Assembly: GCA_028551475.1 (NCBI GenBank)
Contig: CM052362.1
Coordinates: 4,224,166 to 4,288,165 of the forward strand
Source of the DNA: Casuarina equisetifolia
Taxonomy: Eukaryota > Streptophyta > Magnoliopsida > Fagales > Casuarinaceae
Direction of reading: 5' to 3'
DNA: 64,000 nucleotides
Below are positions 1 to 9,790 of the stretch, in pieces (the stretch's first letter is position 1; the number at the start of each line of letters is the position of its first letter). Both the position numbers and the translations under genes were made by a program. The notes under the pieces were generated by a model. The model was given only the letters and a program-made list of their open reading frames with translations, searched no databases and had not been told where the DNA came from.

Positions 1-1088
1 AGATTCATAATTGCATTCTTTTACACAAGAATGTACTGCCTCTACTGTTGGTAGTCTTCTTCTTGGGAATCTTCATAAATGCACTCTTCTTCTTGTTCTT
101 CGTGGGTTTAACTATTGGCAATCCATTACACATTAATATGGATTTGGATAGTATCTATTTTCGTTATCAAAATATGAATTTGTGAAATTCTTTCGAGGGA
201 AGCAAAGAACACGATAAGTTATTATTTGTTGTTCAAATTATTTATAATGAACACTTTACATATAAAAAGGTGTTATTAATTAAACTCCACACAAATAATA
301 AATAAATCAAGAAATCAACTTAAAATGCAAGATTTTAAGTGGTTCGGCCAAATGTCCTACCTTTACTTTGGGCAACAACTCCATCTTTTTCTATTATTTG
401 ATTTTTAATCAAATAACAACAATGTTGATTTCCTAAATTTGGAGATGACATCCAAATTAAAACGGTTTCATCATGCCTTTGGACAAGACAATATAACAAA
501 AGCAAGCATTACAAAAAAAATCAAAATAATGCATAAAAAATGACATCCTTTTATATAGAGAGTATGTGAAAACCACGTGTTTATTAAGTAGTTTTGAGAA
601 TATACAAGAGTCTAATAAAAAGTTTCCCTTTATGCACTTTGCTCTTTTGTTGCTTTAACAAGATGAAAGTATAAATCCAAATGAGGTTTGGACATAAGAC
701 ATTGAGAAATAATTTTAATTCAAAATTTTTAAATTTAATAGTAAGACTTTGGACTTAGAACTAGTATTGGGTGGGGATTTGACCATTGACTTTCAAAATT
801 AATTATCTAATTATATGTAATAGTTTTCACATTTAAGAGCTAATATAATTAATTGACAACTGAGATCAAACTTAAATTTCTACTCTTGCCTTTCAAGGGA
901 TGCCAAAAATGAAAAGGAAATGAGTTTCAAAAACAAATTCTAAAGCCGAAATATAATTTTCTCGCTAAATTTAATAAGGTGGATCCAACCAAAAAAATCA
1001 AAACTTGAACCAATAATTCACATTATTGTATGAAAACATCATAACATCTATAAAAATATTGTGAAAAATAAATATTTGAAATTTAATT
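1..1088. other. AT-rich intergenic stretch, nothing recognised
   Basis: Very AT-rich sequence with no long open frame on either strand and no terminal repeats or TE protein similarity that I can see. It is not obviously repeated elsewhere in the window, so it probably lies outside the duplicated array. Confidence 0.5.
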
Positions 1089-1105
1089 TCATAAATTATT
1101 TTCTT

Positions 1106-1210
1106 GAAAAGAAAAAAAAGAAAAAAAGAAAAAAAGAAAAAAAGAAAAAAAGAAAAAAAGAAAAAAAGAAAAAAAGAAAAAAAGAAAAAAAGAAAAAAAG
1201 AAAAAACAAA
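1106..1210. repeat. Microsatellite, 8-bp unit (GAAAAAAA)n
   Basis: About twelve near-perfect copies of an 8-base purine unit, GAAAAAAA, sit just upstream of the Ada1-like promoter. The Phe/Leu/Ser-rich translation on the minus strand is an artefact of this repeat and not a gene. Confidence 0.9.
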
Positions 1211-1927
1211 CGGGGTCCTTAGAGAAGTTCACACCAATTATAGAGCTCCAAGAGAGCGCACGTGTGCGTTTTGACACGAACAGCATTCTTCTTCGTGTTC
1301 CGAGCTTCGAAGAAAAGGGCAATAAGCCCTTAATATCTTGATCTCCGATTCCATTCCGTACCCCCAGATGAATTCACAGCCAGAAAGTCGATAACCCGAA
1401 GAGGAATGTTTGCTTATTGTGGATAAATTGGCAAGGGATATCGATTTTCATAGGCAATTCAACCTCGGCGTCCACCCAATTCAGGTGCGTGATCTTCCGT
1501 AATCTTGTTTTAATGCTTCATTCGCTTTATGGGTTTTCGATTGTAATTGCAGTCTCATCTGGGTTTCTGTTCGTTTTGAAAGTACCTGCTAAAGTATATC
1601 GAATTTTTTCGATTTCTGCTGAAATATAGTAGTTTGATTTTCTTCGGAGATTTTGTTTTTAGTAAGCAGTATTTAGTTTATGATTTTTTGTAACTATGGC
1701 GAATTAGGTTTCCTTTTTGCTTTCTGTTTCCAAATTTAGAAAGCGGTTGTGTTTCGATTGTTTTCTTACGCGTTTTTGGTGAATATACAGATGGAAACAT
1801 GATTGGGGAATAAGGGCTTGGGGTTTTAAATTGAAGATCGTGTGGTTTATCACCTGGGCTTTGCTGTAGAGTCCAAGATTTTGATGAGAATCTTTAATTT
1901 AGGGTTTTGAGGAATATTGGGTGTGAA
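1211..1927 (+). promoter_or_regulatory. 5' leader and promoter region of the Ada1-like copy, possible leader intron
   Basis: Between the microsatellite and the Ada1-like start codon the base composition rises and then falls to a T-rich, intron-like stretch. A good splice donor (CAG|GTGCGT) occurs at 1482-1490. Plausible acceptors lie at about 1790 (TATACAG) and about 1868 (GCTGTAG). This fits a 5'-UTR intron in front of an intronless coding region. Retention of leader and promoter sequence argues for a genomic duplicate and not a processed retrocopy. The splice sites are inferred only. Confidence 0.35.
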
Positions 1928-2999
1928 ATGTTGCCCAATCAAGACCGTTCTCGAATCGACACGATCGAGCTTAAAGCTCTGATTTTGAGAAGATTGGGCA
2001 TGAGAGGGGTGGGAAGTACTTTGATCAGCTCAGAAGGCTATTCAGTCTCAAGGTTAGCAAAGGCCAATTCGATAAGTCCTGCATTCGGATAATTGGGAGG
2101 GAAAATATTCCCATTCACAACCAACTTATCAAGGCAATTCTCAAGAATGCTTGTGTTGCCAAAGTTCCGCCATTGAAAGCTATCAGGAAAGTTGGCAATA
2201 CCCTCAATGTTAAAATTTCAAATGGGTATCAGAGAAATTGTCTCCAATCACTTTATGGGGATGCCTTCCCTCCTTCCCCTCGAAAAGGCAGGTCTCCGGT
2301 TAGTCGGGATCGCAAGCTTAGGGACCGTCCAAGTCCTCTGGGGCCACACGGGAAACCTCAAAGTGTTGTGTGTGATGAATTGGCTTCCAAGGCATTAGAG
2401 CAGCAAAGTGCAACAGAATTGTTATCTCTCGATAGCAGACCTCCAGTTGAAGTTGCATCTGTTGAAGATGGGGAAGAGGTTGAACAAGTGGCTGGAAGCC
2501 CAGGTGTTCAAAGTAGAAGCCCCGTGACGGCTCCGCTTGGTATATCCATTAATTTGGCTGGCGCCCGTAAATCTCTTTCTAATGTGTCCGTATGTAGTGA
2601 TTATCATCCAGAGACATGCCAGAACAGGGGGGAGCTACCTGATACCAGATCATTGAGAAGTCGTCTGCAGAGGAAGTTGGAAATGGAGTGCACAAGTGTG
2701 TCAGTGGACTGTGTTAATTTGTTGAATAATGCATTGGATGTGTATTTGAAGAGATTGATCGAGCCCTGCATGGGTTTAGCAGGGTCAAGGTGTGGGAAGG
2801 ATCAATTTAAACTACCAGACCAGCAATTCCGACCCGTTTCTGGTGGTGGCTTACCTGGTAGATGCATGCAAAAGCAGCAAGATCTACTAACATTTCTATG
2901 TCTGACTTTCGTGTTGCAATGGAATTGAGTCCCCAGATAATTGGATCAGATTGGGAAGTACAACTGGAGAAGATATGCTTGCGTCATTCTGAAGAATGA
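1928..2999 (+). pseudogene. ADA1: Ada1-like SAGA subunit gene copy, two frameshifts
   Basis: The reading frames resemble the plant family annotated as 'transcriptional regulator of RNA polII, SAGA, subunit' (Ada1/Tada1, SAGA-Tad1 type), a nuclear component of the SAGA co-activator. The N-terminal block starts MLPNQDRSRIDTIELKAL at the ATG at 1928. A middle block contains LKAIRKVGN, and the C-terminus ends in a block around DFRVAMEL with LEKICLR close to the stop at 2997-2999. The three blocks lie in three successive frames, as expected if one base is missing near 1997 and another near 2880. Allowing for these, the gene would encode about 357 residues, a normal length for the family. It is either a pseudogene or carries two sequencing errors. 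Fragments of the same gene recur near 11503, 16137 and 30172. The family assignment is from recognition, not a search. Confidence 0.72.
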
Positions 3000-4330
3000 A
3001 GAATTCTTTCATACCACACGGATCAAAAATTCAGCAGCGGAAGAGACCGTAGACATGAGTTCTTTTCCATATTCTTTCGAAGATTCAGTATCCTGAGTTG
3101 ATTACATTCTTATGGTTTTGGCCCCGCTTGTTAAGGAATTTTTCGAGCATTGCTGCCAAAAGGGAATAAGTTCTGGATTTTCTGGGAAGTTTTGAATTGA
3201 GTTGATTAGGTTACAATTAGATATAGGAATTAATGATTGTAGGGAGGGACAGTTGTTTATACGATAAATGTTAAGCTTCTAGACACAACTAATAGTCTTA
3301 CTTTTTGAAGAGTGCAACACCATTTTCAGCCGATATATCTTTTGTTTCTCTTATTTGATGTACCAAGTTAGGAGTTTGAGAAAGTAGATTTTGTTTAGAA
3401 TGTTTCCCATGATTTCAGTGGCCCATTAAATTTGTACTAAGTTTAGACCTTGATCTGGGATCAACTTCTTTGTTGATAATAGCTGATTCAATATGTCATT
3501 CCTCCCTTATGATCACATGTGCCTGCTTATCTCATCACTCTTGTGAGTTACATTTCTACCGATTCTGTCATTTGGTGAGGTAGCCATGAAGCAGTTACGG
3601 AAAGGATGAGGACTTATCCCAATACATGCTGTAAAATACTTGAAAGCTGAAGCACCAACAGTTGCATGAGCCTTTTGCTAGGATTTCGAGCCAGGAAGCA
3701 AGTGAATTCACCAAGTATCCAAAATTTCACCATTTGTCATACTAATTTTGATCAAACTAACACTTCGGGAGTTAAAAACCTCAGAAATTGCTGAATTTCT
3801 TCCAAATTCTGGCTGTTTGATAATTTACTATGCTGGTTTCAATGGATGGATGGTGTGATTTTTTCTGGAGTTTTGTGCAGTTATTGGTTCTGTTTTCAGA
3901 TTATGGAATTTTGCTTGTCATGAACCTGTGATACCCATTCTTTCTTCATCTTGGAGCTAGTGAGTGAAATTGTTGCTGAGGGGAACTTCTTTCCAAGTGG
4001 ACTACAGCTTGAGAAGTTAGTTATTCCAGCTCTTCCATATCTTCAATGGAGGAGTCATTCCCTCACTTGTCGTGCACACACTTAATACACTTCATAAATT
4101 TTTTTTTTTTCGCTCACTTTGATTCATGAGGGTGTGTACTGTGCAATATCTGCCTTCCCGAATGCAATGATTTGCGCTGCATTTTACTGACATGCCAGGC
4201 GTTTGGAGGGCATCAGTTTGAATAATGTAGGCCAGTCGCAATATGGGTCTGAGTTTGAGAATTGGAGTTGCAAGTTTTGATTAAGTTACTACTGGGTGCT
4301 ACTTTTGGTAAAAGGTTTTGGTAGGTGTCC
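3000..4330 (+). repeat. Ada1 downstream segment, duplicated at 16640-16992 / 22616-22930
   Basis: No coding potential is seen. From about 3750 onward the sequence is closely matched by 16625-16992 and then, on the far side of copia-1, by 22616-22930. The junction at about 4045-4060 (CAATGGAGGAGTCATT) is the uninterrupted version of the site where copia-1 inserted, so this segment is an empty-site reference. Confidence 0.7.
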
Positions 4331-4859
4331 AAAACTTATATTAACAAAAGAACAATAATAATAATAATAATGCAAATGTATATGAAAAGAAAGAATTATT
4401 CAAGGATAAAATAATATGAAAGGTATAACTAAATTTGTTCTATAACCTATTATTATTATTGTTTTGCTTCATCTATTGAAGAAGAAATATCATCATTTAC
4501 AAATTATCTTTGTACTAATTCAAATTATAAGAAATTTATATTTCTCCTATTATGATTTAATATTTATTCATCTACTAATAACACAACAAGTTTGATCACA
4601 TTATTATAGATATGCTGATGAATGGCTTCACAAACTAGCTGAATAGGTAGTGGGATGACTATTTAAACCCAAATGACTAGGATCAAAATGGATTCTACTA
4701 GAGAAGTCATCTATGATTACCAAGGAAGGTGACAGAGGATGCAATGGCATTTTTTATTTTCTTTATTTTCAAACACTACATAGATAATGCCTCGAGTTGC
4801 TATACAATTCCCATGACCCACACCCCACCCTTTTTGTCAAAGTCATGACGATATGCGAT

Positions 4860-5265
4860 TGCCATACCAACAACACACTTTTGGTCAAACTATCAACAAA
4901 CAATAAGCGTCTTTATGTGGTTTGTTAAATTGGGATTACGAGTTACAACTTCTTTTACATTTACAGCTGTGAAGAGTGTTTCGTAGAATCCATACCAAGT
5001 GTGTTGCCCATGGGAACGATAAAACCAGCATTTACGTTCACTTGCGACACGTGGAAGAAAAGCAGTGACATGGGCCTTCTCGACTTCTGATTCATGCCAA
5101 CTGTGTTCCATTTATATGCAACATCAGGGAGACAGGGCATAAGCATCTCCTATCTTTTACCTTACCTCTTTGTCAAGACAAGTAACATCAAGCTTGTTGT
5201 GGAAAGGTTAATGCAAATCACGGAGCCTACTTGTTGATCAAGAGCTCGTTAAGTTATCTTGATTG
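4860..5265 (+). pseudogene. DC1-domain gene relic (modules 3-5)
   Basis: Several frames retain pieces of DC1 modules: a decayed gaGTGT..ATCCATACCAAGTGTG block matching 'C..HxxC', the 'FTCD.WKKSSDMGLL' block, and the 'GHKH..TFTL' plus 'QACGGKVN' blocks at decayed identity. No continuous frame exists. It is nearly identical to 23580-24015, so both descend from one relic that already existed before the unit was duplicated. It lies just upstream of the promoter of the first intact DC1 gene. Confidence 0.75.
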
Positions 5266-5719
5266 AACTGATGATTATATTTGTGAGGTTGGATCATCGT
5301 AGTAGGTTTTGTACTCTTCCATGATCATTTAATAGTTGTTCTTTTACTAGTGATACAAGAAACTTATATATCCAATAATAGGTATTGTATTTTTTTTTCT
5401 TAATCAATCATTTTCAAGTTTTTTTTTCTTTTGTTCCTTTCATTACATCATTTTTCTAATTATATTTAACATGTTTTTGAAAGTGTAGAAATTTTAGTTT
5501 TTGACATGTTATTGGTCAATTTGATTGTCATTTTTCACTTCTTATTCTTTTTCAATTCTTCAATAAGCAGAAAGTACAAACCAGTTTTATGATTAATTTA
5601 TGTTTCTCAAGCTGAAGGCAACTTCTTTGCATTCTAATTAAGTGCTTGTTTTAATTACAGACGTACATTTGCCTTTGCATTATTATCTTTGTGCTTGTAT
5701 ATGTAACAGGTAGTACAAA
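5266..5719 (+). promoter_or_regulatory. Shortened promoter and leader intron of DC1 gene 1
   Basis: Alignment by eye to 24020-24733 shows the same relic-to-gene order, but about 280-300 bp present there (roughly 24048-24327, including a TATATAAG box) are absent here around 5296-5308. A donor-like site AATAG|GTATTG at 5382 and an acceptor TATGTAACAG ending at 5709 bracket a T-rich 328-bp intron that is conserved in the other gene copies. After splicing, the leader would join directly to TAGTACAAA and the ATG at 5720. The intron is inferred from conserved splice-like borders. Confidence 0.5.
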
Positions 5720-7378
5720 ATGGAACGCATTCGCAAGCCCTGGCATTTGTTACATTTAATAAAAGGGGTGGAAAATGTCGAACATGTTGATTGTCGACGT
5801 TGCAAAAAGTCAATCTTCGGAAATTTTCCCACTTATAAATGCTCTGACTGCGTCTTCTATGTGCATGAATCATGTGGCGATGAACCTGATGGAGAGATGG
5901 AGATTGGGCACAATTTGGGTGAAACACACCATGTGATCTCCACAGAGCTTGGCACACATGGCAAGGAGGAAGATGTTTGTTCATTGTGTGAGAAAACAGT
6001 ACCGAAATCAACGGGTAAAAATGTATCCATCATTTACAAGTGCATCATCCGAAAATGCACATTCCTCACTCATGAATCATGCATTGAACTACCTGTTGCG
6101 ATGGTAGACTATTCCCATCACCAACGCCACACCCTTTCTCTCAAGCCACATATTGCTGATCCGCCGGGGCCTGAATGTTTTTCTTGTAAGAAAGAAATCC
6201 TCAGTGGTAGCTTCTATTACAGTTGCGACGAGTGTATCTATGAAATCCATATCACATGCGGTACTCGTTGGAAAAATAAAGCCAGCGAATGCAAACATGA
6301 ATACGTTGCCATCTGGAAACCGAAGCCAATCGAGTTCACTTGCGACATATGTGGGAAGAAAAGTAGTGACAGGGGCCTTGATTGCAGCAAATGTCGACTT
6401 TTGATTCACGCCGACTGTGATAGATATATATGCGACATTGCGCAGACAGGGCATGAGCATGATCTCACTTTTACATTATCTCTTGGTCAAGACAAGCACC
6501 ACAAGTGTCAAGCTTGCGGTGGAAAGGTGAATACCAATTATGGAGCCTACCGTTGTTGTAAAGAGGGTTGTGAATACGTTTTACACCTATTTTGCGGTTA
6601 TCATATCGAGCAGCAGGGTGGAAAAAGTGATGTCCATGGCTGTCCTCCTTATTTGGTTGGTTGGATAGGAGATGAAAAAGAAAGAAAGGAAGTTGATATG
6701 AAAAGCCATCCTAGTCATCCTGAACATAAGCTAAGCTTGAAGAATGAAGACTCCAACGATGAGGTTTGTCAAGGATGTAAGGAATGTATACTTGTCCCCC
6801 CATTTTACAAATGTGGGGAATGTAAGGAATTTAAGTTTTGTCTCCATATAAGATGTGCTCTGCTACCTAAACAGGTTATCCGACCAGCATATGACTCCGA
6901 TCCGCTCAGCCTGCATAATGCACCTTCCGATGTGAATAAATTCAGCTTCTGGTGTTATGAGTGTGAACGTCTTCGTTATGGCTTCTTCTACAGACCCCCG
7001 GGATTTCGTCCAGTAGACGTTCAATGCGCTTTAATTCCAGATGGCATTGTGCATCCACTTCACGAACACCAGCTCTTTCGAGGCGATTTTGGCGGAGCAA
7101 TTTGCATTGCTTGTGGTGTGTGTGACTGGATTGTTAGGACATTTTATTGTAAGACATGCAACTTTAAGGTTTGCATCAAATGTCTTACTCTTCCACTTAA
7201 AGCTAAACATAAATATGACAAAGATTTCCTAAGTTTTGTTAATACTTTAAAATGTGCCGCTGATGAAAATTATTGTCAAATTTGTGAAGAGAAAATAAAT
7301 CAAAAACTTTGGTTTTATCATTGTAAAGAGCATGATTTTAGTAGTCATTCATCATGTATTTTTGGAAAAAAGACTTAG
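5720..7378 (+). CDS. DC1-domain (Cys/His-rich C1-like) protein, 552 aa, intact
   Basis: An uninterrupted 552-residue frame starts at ATG in a good context (AAAATGG). The protein is a string of about nine C1-like zinc-binding modules at roughly residues 22-55, 70-124, 134-180, 191-233, 245-292, 333-379, 399-437, 448-488 and 497-546. Typical signatures are CRRC..CSDC..HESC, CFSC..CDEC..HITC and CQGC..CGEC. There is no signal peptide or membrane segment. Plant DC1 proteins are reported to bind zinc and to act in stress and defence, but the function of this one is not known. Oddities relative to the 541-aa paralog are an extra Cys in YRCCKEGC, a three-residue insertion (KEF) inside module 6 that lengthens the spacing to FCLH, and a divergent module 3. 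The final module has His where decayed paralogs keep Cys (HCKEHDF). Its upstream region lacks a segment present in other copies. Confidence 0.93.
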   Translation: MERIRKPWHLLHLIKGVENVEHVDCRRCKKSIFGNFPTYKCSDCVFYVHESCGDEPDGEMEIGHNLGETHHVISTELGTHGKEEDVCSLCEKTVPKSTGKNVSIIYKCIIRKCTFLTHESCIELPVAMVDYSHHQRHTLSLKPHIADPPGPECFSCKKEILSGSFYYSCDECIYEIHITCGTRWKNKASECKHEYVAIWKPKPIEFTCDICGKKSSDRGLDCSKCRLLIHADCDRYICDIAQTGHEHDLTFTLSLGQDKHHKCQACGGKVNTNYGAYRCCKEGCEYVLHLFCGYHIEQQGGKSDVHGCPPYLVGWIGDEKERKEVDMKSHPSHPEHKLSLKNEDSNDEVCQGCKECILVPPFYKCGECKEFKFCLHIRCALLPKQVIRPAYDSDPLSLHNAPSDVNKFSFWCYECERLRYGFFYRPPGFRPVDVQCALIPDGIVHPLHEHQLFRGDFGGAICIACGVCDWIVRTFYCKTCNFKVCIKCLTLPLKAKHKYDKDFLSFVNTLKCAADENYCQICEEKINQKLWFYHCKEHDFSSHSSCIFGKKT

Positions 7379-9290
7379 GTCAATGAATTGTACAATTATG
7401 TATATGTGAGTGAGATGTAGAAAAAGAATATCATTGTATCTTATTTTGTTCAATATATGTCCTTTATGATTGAAAATTATATTTACATGTGTATTTACAC
7501 AAACAACACATGTATTTATAAATTTTATGTCTATTTCTTATTGACTTTTAAAACATTTGTAGATTTGAAATAAGATGCTAGGAGAAGATAAAATATTAAA
7601 TGAGAAGTATGGTATGATTGATCAAAATTAGAAAAAAAGAAAATTATGATGTTAGTAGATCCAAAGACTTTGTGAAGGCAAAGCTAATGCAAAAAGACAC
7701 ATGGTGGACAAAGTGAGGAGCAATTGGATAGCAATAATCCAATTTCAATTCTTCATATCATCCTTGTCAAAGCAATTATAATTATAATTCTATCATACTT
7801 TTTAGGAGCAGAGATGAGGTTCAAGGCTCTAGATTGCAATATTCTTATTTTTATTCTCTTTGATCCTCTGCAATATATTACATTGACAAAGGGATCCTTG
7901 CAAACCCAAAACAATCTTCGTGGCCGTAACAAAAGCCAACCCCTTGGCTTTGCCGTTTTAAGTGACAAACATGGACGGCCTCAAATTTGCTCCATGCTGT
8001 TGGACCCATCCATCTTCCAAGGGTTCTTTTGGGCACTAGAGGCAGATTCCTTCCGTGCTAAAAGTGGTTTCTTTTTTCTTATTTCTTCTGCCCATAATCA
8101 TCATGATCTGGATGGGCCTGATTGAAAAGCAGATTCTCCTCATCTGGGAGAAAATTCACTAGGAGTTGATTACAACACCTTGTGTACTTTTTGGAAATCA
8201 AGTTATTTCGTCTTCTTAGCCAACTATAGACTATAAGACAATATGATTATTTTCTTGATAAGCTTCTTTCCTTAATGTATACAATACCATTAGTTTGAGT
8301 GGAAAGGTCACAACGTTGTTCGAATGGAATACCGTTGTTTCCTAATGAAATCATATTGTTTTATAGCAAGTAGAAATGTGCGGTTTAATGGAGAGAGAAT
8401 TTAAAAGACAAGGCTTCTTTCAATTATAATTTTGCCATACTGCATGTCATGTCATCACGCCCAACAGCTTCTCTGTACCACTCATGTCAATTAGTTATTC
8501 TTTAAGTTCTCAATAGATTTAGGTAAGGCAAGAGATCTTCCCACAAATCAACAGCACAAATGTCGTGAGCGGAAATGAAATAGATCCTGCAGTCATCCAA
8601 GCTAATGAAGACACTTGCACATACATGAAAATTGGATGGCAAAATGTCGTCGTTTGACCTTATGCAAAGCCTGTAAGAGAGAAGCAACGTTGCTGCCATT
8701 TGGCGATAGATGTAGCACTTGTAGTCCAGATGACATAAAATTGAGTTGTTGTATGATTGCTTGTGGATAAAGCTCTGATTCAAACTCCAATGGAAAATGC
8801 ACGCAGAAAATGCGATGCAAGAAATGCAGATATAATTCCCTTTGAAATCTGTGCAACAATGTCAACACATCACTTTACACAACCCTTTGAAGGAGGTAAA
8901 GAATATAACTACATCATTCCTTAAGAAACGATTTGAAATTTATTACAAATGCAAGAACCAAACATGATTGCCAAAAACTTTAGGACTGGGCTATTGTATC
9001 CCCTTAACCATGGTTCTTCAATGGGCATCACATTTGATTTCCCACAAAAGCACCTAAATGATTTGGTTTACAACAGGGAACATCCAAAAAGAATGAACTT
9101 CATCTTGATGAGTAAAAAGAATCCATACTTTGAGTCAATCTCTTAGGATTTGTGCTCGCTTTCTCTTGGCTTGCCATCTATATCATGTAGACAGACCACT
9201 GATATGAAAACATACTGCTCACCAATGGCTGTAAGAATTAAAACACCAAGGACCACATTCACAAGTTAACGCTCTGTTTTTCTTAGTAAG
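7379..9290 (+). repeat. DC1 3' UTR and duplicated spacer, copy 1
   Basis: Begins with the AT-rich 3' UTR shared by all DC1 copies and continues into a spacer that recurs after the DC1 copies at 12176, 26360, 34633 and (short) 49356, with a further piece near 38960-39400. Short open frames on both strands (for example near 7724-8125 and 8502-8868) are not conserved as reading frames between copies. At 8556-8633 there is a block that is in reverse orientation in some other units. Confidence 0.75.
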
Positions 9291-9790
9291 TGACATGAGG
9301 TTTCACCATTTTACCAGTTCATCATTCCAAATTGCAACTTCCTTACGCATGAATCTTGCATTGAACTACGCGTGTGATGACCCACAGCCCACCATTTTTC
9401 TCCAAGTCATGATGACAAACGATTTCCATTACCCGCTATACACCTTTTTGTCAAACATCCAACAAAGAAAAAGCTTCCTTGTGGTGTTTGTAAAATTAAG
9501 AGTATCAGTGGCAGCTTCTTTTTTAACCATGAAGAGTGTTTTAACAGAATCCAAATCAAGTGTGTCACTCATGGGGACAATAAAGCCAGCAAATGTCTTC
9601 ACTTGTAACAGACGTGGGAAGAACAGCAGTGACATGGGCCTACTGTTATGGAAAGTTGTAGAATCGATACCTCACCTCTCAGTCAAGACAATATCACCAA
9701 ACTTGTCATGGAAAGGTGAATACAAATCACGGAGCCAACTATTGTTTAGAACACACATGTGAAAATGTTCAGAACCAGGGCTCTTTTGGC
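9291..9790 (+). pseudogene. DC1-domain gene relic (modules 2-5, internally deleted)
   Basis: Decayed DC1 sequence: 'NCNFLTHESCIEL'-like DNA at about 9330-9370, a C..C block at about 9480 (CGVCK in one frame), 'SGSFF..HEEC' and 'KASKCVHL'-like DNA, then the 'SLSQDK..CHGKVNTNHGANYC' region. Frame breaks occur throughout. It is closely related to the relic at 28361-28830 and marks the second half of the repeating unit. Confidence 0.7.

Noticed and set aside
1089-1322. Phe/Ser-rich minus-strand frame
   Set aside because: Generated by the 8-bp microsatellite; no other coding evidence.
8502-8868. Minus-strand frames recurring at 27613-27849
   Set aside because: They recur only because the spacer is duplicated. 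Frame length is not preserved between copies and no domain is recognisable.
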